A stretch of DNA of 9,721 nt from Sutterella sp. (lineage in GTDB: Bacteria > Pseudomonadota > Gammaproteobacteria > Burkholderiales > Burkholderiaceae_F), in the NCBI GenBank assembly GCA_020025965.1, contig JAHHRG010000066.1:1-9721 (forward strand), written 5' to 3'. A program made the translations under genes and the position numbers. The notes beneath the pieces were generated by a model, which saw only the letters and a program-made list of their open reading frames with translations, had not been told where the DNA came from and ran no database searches. Shown one piece after another: positions 5,820 to 9,721 of the stretch (its first letter is position 1; each line of letters begins with the position of its first letter).

Positions 5820-7094
5820 ATGAACTTCACCGTTTGGTTTGCTTTGGCCGTCGTGTGCGTGACGGTCTGGGCTCTTCTGAAGCGCTATGAAACGCGTTTC
5901 GTGCTTCTTCTCTCCGGTCTCGTGATGGCTTGTGCCTCTCTTGACCCGATGATGGCTTTCACGCAGTTCGACAAGTCGATGACCAAGGGCGGTCTCATCA
6001 TCGCCATCTGTTCGGCTATCGGTTTTGCCGGCGTCATTTCCTATACGAAGTGTGACGTGCATCTTGTTCGTCTCTTGACGTCTTCCCTGAAGAAGATGGG
6101 GCTTTTCCTTCTTCCGACCTGCATGTTCATCACGGCCCTTATTTCGACCGCCATTCCTTCCATGGCCGGTCTCTGCGCTTCCGTCGGCCCCACGATGATC
6201 CCGATTCTCGTGCGCTCCGGTTTCCATCCGGCCATCGCCGCCGCAGCCATTGCTTCCTCTCTCATGCCCGCTTACTTTAACCCGGGTGTGCCGCACAACC
6301 CGTTCATCTCGAAGTTGGCCGGCATGGAAGTCATGGAATTCATCGGCGCTCACTGGGCTGCCACGCTCACGATGACCTTTGGTGCCATGATCCTTCTGAC
6401 GGTGATTTGCGTGATCTACAAGGACTACCGTGCCGAAGGCTTTGAATCCGAACTCTTGAAGAACGACGCTGAAAAGGGCTCCAACCTCCCAGAACGCGCC
6501 AACATCTTCTACGCCGTTGCGCCGCTCGTTCCGGTCGTTCTCCTCGTTGTCTTCTCGCTCTGGATTACCTCCGTCAAGATCTCTGTGGCTACCGCCATGT
6601 TGATCGGTATGATGTACGCTCTGATCGTGACGCGTTCCGACCCGCAGGAAGCCGTGAAGAAGTTCTTTAACGGTATGGGCAGCGGCTACGCCAACATTCT
6701 CGGTATCATCATTTCGGCCGGTGTTTTTGCTGCCGGTCTTCGTGCCGCCGGCGTGATTGACCTCTTCGTCAACTATCTGACGTCTGCCAACGAAGTCGCC
6801 AAGATCGGCGGCTCCTTCGGTCCCTACCTCTTGGGTGTCTTGACGGGTTCCGGCGACGCCGCTGCGTTTGCCTTTAACGAAGCCGTTACGCCCTTTGCCG
6901 AACAGTTCGGTATGACAATCGACGGCCTGGGTTACCTCGCTATGGTCTCTGCCGGTCTCGGCCGTATGTCTTCTCCGCTCGCCGGCGGTGTGATTCTCCT
7001 TTCGGGTATCGCGCTTGTGAACCCGATGGAAATCGTGAAGCGTTCCGCACCAGTGGGCTTCATGCTTCTTATCATCCTTTACTTCATTGTGTAA
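5820..7094 (+). CDS. dcuC: Anaerobic C4-dicarboxylate carrier, DcuC family
   Basis: A 424-aa polytopic inner-membrane carrier resembling E. coli DcuC (461 aa), which exchanges or exports succinate, fumarate and related dicarboxylates during anaerobic growth. About ten hydrophobic segments span the protein. Recognisable family blocks are MGSGYANILGIIISAGVFAAGL (286-307), TGSGDAAAFAFNEAVTPFA (342-360) and GLGRMSSPLAGGVILLSGIALVNPMEIVKRS (379-409), matching the TGSGNAP..AF.E and NLGR..SPV.G regions of DcuC. The N-terminal half has SMAGLCASVGPTMIPILVRSGFHPAIAAAAIASSLMP (114-150). ATG at 5820 is chosen because the first helix follows directly. Its ribosome-binding site is weak (GGTG), and upstream in-frame codons look non-coding. 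The gene is monocistronic and closed by a strong terminator. Exact substrate is inferred from family only. Confidence 0.9.
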   Translation: MNFTVWFALAVVCVTVWALLKRYETRFVLLLSGLVMACASLDPMMAFTQFDKSMTKGGLIIAICSAIGFAGVISYTKCDVHLVRLLTSSLKKMGLFLLPTCMFITALISTAIPSMAGLCASVGPTMIPILVRSGFHPAIAAAAIASSLMPAYFNPGVPHNPFISKLAGMEVMEFIGAHWAATLTMTFGAMILLTVICVIYKDYRAEGFESELLKNDAEKGSNLPERANIFYAVAPLVPVVLLVVFSLWITSVKISVATAMLIGMMYALIVTRSDPQEAVKKFFNGMGSGYANILGIIISAGVFAAGLRAAGVIDLFVNYLTSANEVAKIGGSFGPYLLGVLTGSGDAAAFAFNEAVTPFAEQFGMTIDGLGYLAMVSAGLGRMSSPLAGGVILLSGIALVNPMEIVKRSAPVGFMLLIILYFIV

Positions 7095-7146
7095 GTAGAT
7101 GACAAGAAATCCTGTTCGTCTCTGACGGGATTGACAGCACATTTCC

Positions 7147-7183
7147 AATCCGCTTGGGTCTTCGGGCTCGGGCGGATTTTTTT
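7147..7183 (+). terminator. Intrinsic terminator of dcuC
   Basis: AATCCGC (7147-7153) and GCGGATT (7172-7178) pair around a GGTCTTCGGGCT-type loop, and the arm runs into seven T (7177-7183). It lies 52 bases after the dcuC stop. Confidence 0.88.
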
Positions 7184-7185
7184 AT

Positions 7186-7234
7186 CCAGAAAAAGAAAAC
7201 CTCCGATCGTGTCTCATAAAGTCGATCGGAGGTT
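7186..7234 (-). terminator. Intrinsic terminator of the acidic membrane protein gene
   Basis: AACCTCCGATCG (7198-7209) and CGATCGGAGGTT (7223-7234) form a perfect 12-bp stem with a 13-nt loop. On the minus strand it is followed by TTCTTTTTC. It sits back to back with the dcuC terminator, isolating two convergent genes. Confidence 0.85.
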
Positions 7235-7278
7235 GAAGCGGAGGTTGCGAAGAAGCAACTCGTCTGTTTCGTTAGGAC

Positions 7279-7854
7279 TTAGCCCGGCCAGAACGCGGCC
7301 GCCAACATGGCGATCACAATCGCGCTCACAAAGATTTTGGCAACGAGTTCGCGTTGCTTCTTCACTCGGTGCGTTTTCTCGGCTTCTTCCGCATTGCCGT
7401 CACGGTCGTCCTGATGATGATCGTCACGATGGGCGGATTTGAGGAGTTCGTTTACCTCGTCCTTGTCTGCACTCTTGGCGCGACCCGTAGCGATCCTTTC
7501 GTTCGTATAAGCGCCGCCCAGACTTTCGGCACCGTTAATGCCGAGAGAATGCTGGGCATTCTGCGGCGTCGAGCGAGCGGGCTTTTCATCCTCCGTGTCG
7601 GAGAGTAAGGCCGCGTATTCGCGCAGTTCTTCCTCGGAGAGTTCAAGCGCGGCTTCGTCAAGCGACAACAGTTCGTCGTCATCTTCGATCAAGTCGTTGT
7701 CTTCCTGACGGCGGCGAAGGCGTTCGCGGCGCAGACGAAGAGCCGCTTCACGGGATTTGTCGTGAGCGGATTTTGCGCCTTTGAGAGGGTGCTTACGGTT
7801 GCCTACCGAACGGCGAACGGCGGCATCGAGATTGTTGCTGTAGTTGTCGGACAT
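7279..7854 (-). CDS. Unrecognised acidic tail-anchored membrane protein
   Basis: I do not recognise this 191-aa protein. It has an Arg-rich N-terminal part (about residues 14-50, including LRLRRERLRRRQ), an acidic stretch (51-90: EDNDLIEDDDELLSLDE and SEEELREY), a Gly/Asn-containing low-complexity middle, and a His/Asp-rich patch (143-153). It ends in a single hydrophobic segment at about 172-188 finishing FWPG. Lysines and arginines just before the helix (KKQR) predict a cytoplasmic N-terminus with a C-terminal membrane anchor. GAGAG lies about nine bases before the ATG. Base composition matches the housekeeping genes, and it has its own strong terminator, so it looks like a genuine chromosomal gene. 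It is divergent from the Abi_2 gene; no function is inferred. Confidence 0.8.
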   Translation of the reverse strand: MSDNYSNNLDAAVRRSVGNRKHPLKGAKSAHDKSREAALRLRRERLRRRQEDNDLIEDDDELLSLDEAALELSEEELREYAALLSDTEDEKPARSTPQNAQHSLGINGAESLGGAYTNERIATGRAKSADKDEVNELLKSAHRDDHHQDDRDGNAEEAEKTHRVKKQRELVAKIFVSAIVIAMLAAAFWPG

Positions 7855-8020
7855 AGGAGGGCTCTCTATTGTTGTGGATGGTTAACTGTCTTTTGGGACT
7901 GGTATATTCAGAAAGTCACAGAGACCATTTCTATCTTCTCATAAAATCATAGCAAGGAATCATCTTACGAAGAGATGAAGCCCAATAAAAGAGATTAAAC
8001 AGAAGTTAGAATGGAAACCT

Positions 8021-8111
8021 ATCAGCTGATGATCAATACGTGAAAAAAGCAGGTTGTTAGTTGATAGAATGATTTTTGTATAAACGACAAATACCTGACA
8101 CTAAGGAAAGG
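8021..8111 (+). promoter_or_regulatory. Promoter region and ribosome-binding site of the Abi_2 gene
   Basis: In the AT-rich 264-bp gap a TATAAA -10 (8079-8084) follows TTGTTA (8054-8059) with a long 19-bp spacer, suggesting a weak or regulated promoter. Upstream lies a perfect palindrome ATCAGCTGAT (8021-8030), a possible operator. AAGGAAAGG (8103-8111) is an excellent ribosome-binding site seven bases before the ATG. No other gene is seen between 7855 and 8118. Confidence 0.5.
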
Positions 8112-8118
8112 CAAAAAA

Positions 8119-9060
8119 ATGGCTGAAAAACCATGGCTTTCTTATGATGACCAGTTGTCTCTTCTCAGAAGACGCGGATTGATTGTTTCGGATCCCGATG
8201 AGGCTCTCTCATGGTTAAAACGATGTGGATATTATCGTCTCTCGGGATATTTGTTTCCCTTTAGGAATGAAGGAAGCGATGGCTTTCTAAAGGGAGCTAG
8301 TTTCGAGCATTTGAAGCAGCTTTATGCATTTGATCAACAACTTCGCATCCTTTCCCTTGAAGCCATAGAAAAAATAGAAGTTTCAATTCGGGCAATTATC
8401 GCTTATAAGTTAGGCAAAATTGATCCTTTGGCGTATTCAAATATGAATATAATCTTGCCAAAATATCTTCCACCGAGTAGCGAAGACTGGATAAATTGGC
8501 AACAAAAAAATATGAGGAATATTAAAAAATCAAAAGAGGAATGTATCCTTCACTATAAGAAAAATTACGAAGCGATTCCCATTTGGGTATGTTGTCAAGT
8601 CTGGGATTTTGGATCAACCAGTTATTTGTACAAAATGTTGCGATTGGCTCACCAAAATGAGATAGCGTCAGAGTTAGGGTTAATTGAAGGAAAGGATTTC
8701 AGTACATGGCTGAGTACAATCAATTATTATCGGAATCTCTGTGCTCATCAACAAAGATTGTGGAATGCCAATTTGCTATCTCAACCCGGCTTTGAGAGAG
8801 TGAAAAGCAATGAAGAGTGGTGTAAGGGTCTTACTCCTCATCAACAAGGCCGTTGTTTTATTGCTCTATGTATTATATATAGAATACTGGTGAAATTATT
8901 TCCTGATTATTCTTGGGGTAATCGAGTCAAAGAGCTATTTTTGAATTTTCCAGACTTTTCTGATTTGGAAAATTACAGAGGGCGCTTGACGATTGAAAAT
9001 TCAGGATTTGAAGATGATTGGGAGGAGAGATGGAGGCAAATAAAAGAAAACCCCCGATGA
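8119..9060 (+). CDS. Abi_2-family (AbiD/AbiF-like) HEPN protein, predicted RNase toxin
   Basis: A 313-aa protein with the hallmarks of the Abi_2 family. These are GYYRLSGYLFPFR (37-49), LYAFDQQLRILSLEAIEKIEVSIRA (68-92), IPIWVCCQVWDFGSTSYLY (153-171) and NYYRNLCAHQQRLWN (202-216). The last contains the HEPN ribonuclease signature R-X4-H (Arg205, His210), so it is predicted to cleave RNA, probably as a dimer. Family members cause abortive infection, and AbiF proteins are described as toxins paired with a small RNA and as relatives of Cas13. The start is secure (AAGGAAAGG). The gene is clearly richer in A+T and in AAA/TTT-type codons than feoB or dcuC, indicating horizontal acquisition. Its last codons and stop overlap the terminator of a convergent small RNA (9043-9097), the likely partner. 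Length is within the family's range and the active-site motif is intact. AbiD versus AbiF cannot be separated by eye. Confidence 0.92.
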   Translation: MAEKPWLSYDDQLSLLRRRGLIVSDPDEALSWLKRCGYYRLSGYLFPFRNEGSDGFLKGASFEHLKQLYAFDQQLRILSLEAIEKIEVSIRAIIAYKLGKIDPLAYSNMNIILPKYLPPSSEDWINWQQKNMRNIKKSKEECILHYKKNYEAIPIWVCCQVWDFGSTSYLYKMLRLAHQNEIASELGLIEGKDFSTWLSTINYYRNLCAHQQRLWNANLLSQPGFERVKSNEEWCKGLTPHQQGRCFIALCIIYRILVKLFPDYSWGNRVKELFLNFPDFSDLENYRGRLTIENSGFEDDWEERWRQIKENPR

Positions 9061-9097
9061 AGATTTGTAGTAACAAATCCAACCGAGGGCCATGGTT
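9043..9097 (-). ncRNA. Small RNA convergent with Abi_2 gene, candidate RNA antitoxin
   Basis: A predicted RNA of about 55 nt with its own strong promoter (9131-9103) and a 3' T-tract. Hand folding of the minus-strand RNA gives an outer stem CCCUCG (9089-9084) with CGGGGG (9056-9051), one U-G wobble included. A 4x5 internal loop (GUUG and UUCAU) follows, then an inner stem GAUUUGU/ACAAAUC (9079-9073 with 9068-9062) capped by UACU. After the outer stem come UUUU C UUUU (9050-9042), so the same hairpin is an intrinsic terminator. In plus-strand RNA the outer stem has a C-A mismatch and no T-run, so the structure is tuned for leftward transcription. The 3' end is antisense to the last codons of the Abi_2 gene. 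It has no useful reading frame. By analogy with AbiF modules it may neutralise the toxin directly; it could also act by base pairing with the abi mRNA tail. Confidence 0.72.
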
Positions 9098-9102
9098 ACA
9101 AT

Positions 9103-9131
9103 ATTAGATCATATCCCTAAACTTTTGTCAA
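9103..9131 (-). promoter_or_regulatory. Near-consensus promoter of the Abi-linked small RNA
   Basis: Minus strand: a perfect -35 TTGACA (9131-9126), a 17-bp spacer and a -10 TCTAAT (9108-9103) preceded by TGA, forming an extended -10 (9111-9109). Start of transcription is predicted near 9097. It is squeezed between the feoB terminator and the RNA, with no protein start downstream on that strand. Confidence 0.8.
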
Positions 9132-9139
9132 GTCCCAAT

Positions 9140-9178
9140 ACTAAAAGACCTCGTCGAACGGAAATCGACGAGGTCTTT
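9140..9178. terminator. Bidirectional terminator between feoB and the small RNA
   Basis: AAAGACCTCGTCGA (9144-9157) and TCGACGAGGTCTTT (9165-9178) form a perfect 14-bp stem with a 7-nt loop. On the minus strand it ends TTTTAG and would close the feoB transcript; on the plus strand it ends TTTGTCTT and could close the abi transcript. Just before it on the feoB side a second pair GGTGCTT/AAGCACC (9190-9196 with 9210-9216) has no T-run. Confidence 0.85.
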
Positions 9179-9231
9179 GTCTTGCTAATGGTGCTTGCGT
9201 ATTTCACAAAAGCACCAAGGGAAGCCGAGGA

Positions 9232-9721
9232 TTACTTGGCAACAGCGATCGGAATGATTCGCTTGCCTTCGCCGTAATGCTTCTTGGCGTAGCAGCGCAT
9301 CCAGAGGACCATGCCCACGATAACGGCGAGCGAGATCGCGATGGAAACGATGGCGTAGAGCGGATCGTCGGCGAAGTGGAACGTACGATAGAAGATCGTA
9401 GCGGCACCGTAACCGAGAGCAGTCGTCCAACCGCAGAGGAAGAGCATCCAGGCCGTACCGGCTTCGCGCTTCACAGCAGCCACGGCAGCGCCGCAGGGCA
9501 TGTAAAGGAGAACGACGAGGAGGTAGGCAAAGGCGGCAATGCGGTCGCCGAAGAGGCTCTGCATCATCGTCACGGAGTCCATGGTGACTTCCTGTTCTTC
9601 AGCGGCAGCAGCTGTATCGGAAAGGTCGCCAACAGCCACACCGGCCGGGTCGGTAAGAACGTCGGTCAAACCGGCAAGGTTTTCACCGATCGTGCCCCAA
9701 GCTTCGGCGAAGGTGTCGGAG
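9232..9721 (-). CDS. feoB: Ferrous iron transport protein B, C-terminal part (cut by window edge)
   Basis: The frame is open to the right edge, so only about the last 163 codons are present; an internal TTG at 9669 is not the real start. FeoB is the GTPase-coupled inner-membrane Fe(II) importer, important under anaerobic conditions. The fragment begins in the region corresponding to E. coli WQSLKDTF (here AEAWGTIGENLAGL). It continues through SLFGDRIAAFAYLLVVLLYMPCGAAVAAVKRE, matching E. coli KFGSAAAAYSYLIFVLLYVPC, and has three hydrophobic segments near the end: IAAFAYLLVVLLYMPCGAAV, WMLFLCGWTTALGYGAATIF and YAIVSIAISLAVIVGMVLWM. The conserved MPC cysteine is present. The tail KRIIPIAVAK lacks the Cys-rich end of E. 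coli FeoB. The stop TAA is at 9234-9232, followed by a strong terminator. The G domain and feoA, if any, lie outside the window. Confidence 0.93.
   Translation of the reverse strand, partial: SDTFAEAWGTIGENLAGLTDVLTDPAGVAVGDLSDTAAAAEEQEVTMDSVTMMQSLFGDRIAAFAYLLVVLLYMPCGAAVAAVKREAGTAWMLFLCGWTTALGYGAATIFYRTFHFADDPLYAIVSIAISLAVIVGMVLWMRCYAKKHYGEGKRIIPIAVAK

Noticed and set aside
5805..7148. Minus-strand open frame of 447 codons, His/Gly/Asp-rich, antisense to dcuC
   Set aside because: Shadow of the transporter frame; its composition is simply the complement of hydrophobic codons.
8119..9060. Possible CRISPR-Cas13 locus, because of the HEPN motif
   Set aside because: Only one R-X4-H motif is present, the protein is far smaller than Cas13, and there are no spaced direct repeats in the window.
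9669..9669. Start of a complete small membrane protein at a TTG
   Set aside because: The frame stays open to the window edge with residues matching FeoB upstream of that codon, so it is an internal leucine.

Overview
The window reads as chromosomal DNA of a gut-type betaproteobacterium, most likely Burkholderiales/Sutterellaceae (Sutterella or Parasutterella-like). This is inferred from protein character (TilS, DcuC, gammaproteobacterial-style FeoB C-terminus, LysE/RhtB pair, iron alcohol dehydrogenase) and moderate-to-high GC. No rRNA or other taxonomic anchor is present. Most genes are on the minus strand; only the DcuC-type carrier and the Abi_2 gene are on the plus strand.

Left part (1-2465): about 370 bases without a convincing gene, holding an orphan minus-strand terminator hairpin and a 9-bp tandem repeat. 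Then come tRNA-Ser(UGA) with its own promoter and a candidate terminator, and tilS (tRNA-Ile lysidine synthetase), all read leftward. Middle left (2466-5261): two tandem LysE/RhtB-family exporters overlapping by one base (TGATG), preceded by an iron-containing alcohol dehydrogenase. A 10-bp inverted repeat sits exactly between the dehydrogenase and the first exporter.

Centre (5262-7094): a strong minus-strand promoter drives a predicted ~177-nt rod-shaped RNA that ends at a textbook intrinsic terminator. It contains no plausible coding frame and may be 6S RNA or another structured sRNA. Beyond it, on the plus strand, is an anaerobic C4-dicarboxylate carrier of the DcuC family. The carrier and the next minus-strand gene (an unrecognised acidic, tail-anchored protein) end at back-to-back convergent terminators.

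Right part (7855-9721): a visibly AT-rich segment carries an Abi_2-family gene (AbiD/AbiF-like) with the HEPN ribonuclease signature RNLCAH. Tail-to-tail with it, on the opposite strand, is a compact RNA gene of about 55 nt: perfect -35 TTGACA, 17-bp spacer, extended -10, a two-part hairpin and a T-tract. Its 3' end overlaps the last codons of the Abi gene. HEPN toxin plus small RNA strongly suggests a toxin-RNA antitoxin or abortive-infection module related to the AbiF systems considered ancestral to Cas13; this is the most interesting feature of the window. The window ends inside the 3' part of feoB (ferrous iron transporter), which has its own terminator before the RNA promoter.

Working picture: housekeeping and anaerobic-metabolism genes (tRNA modification, C4-dicarboxylate transport, alcohol oxidation/reduction, Fe(II) uptake) with one acquired defence module inserted between feoB and a conserved-looking hypothetical gene.
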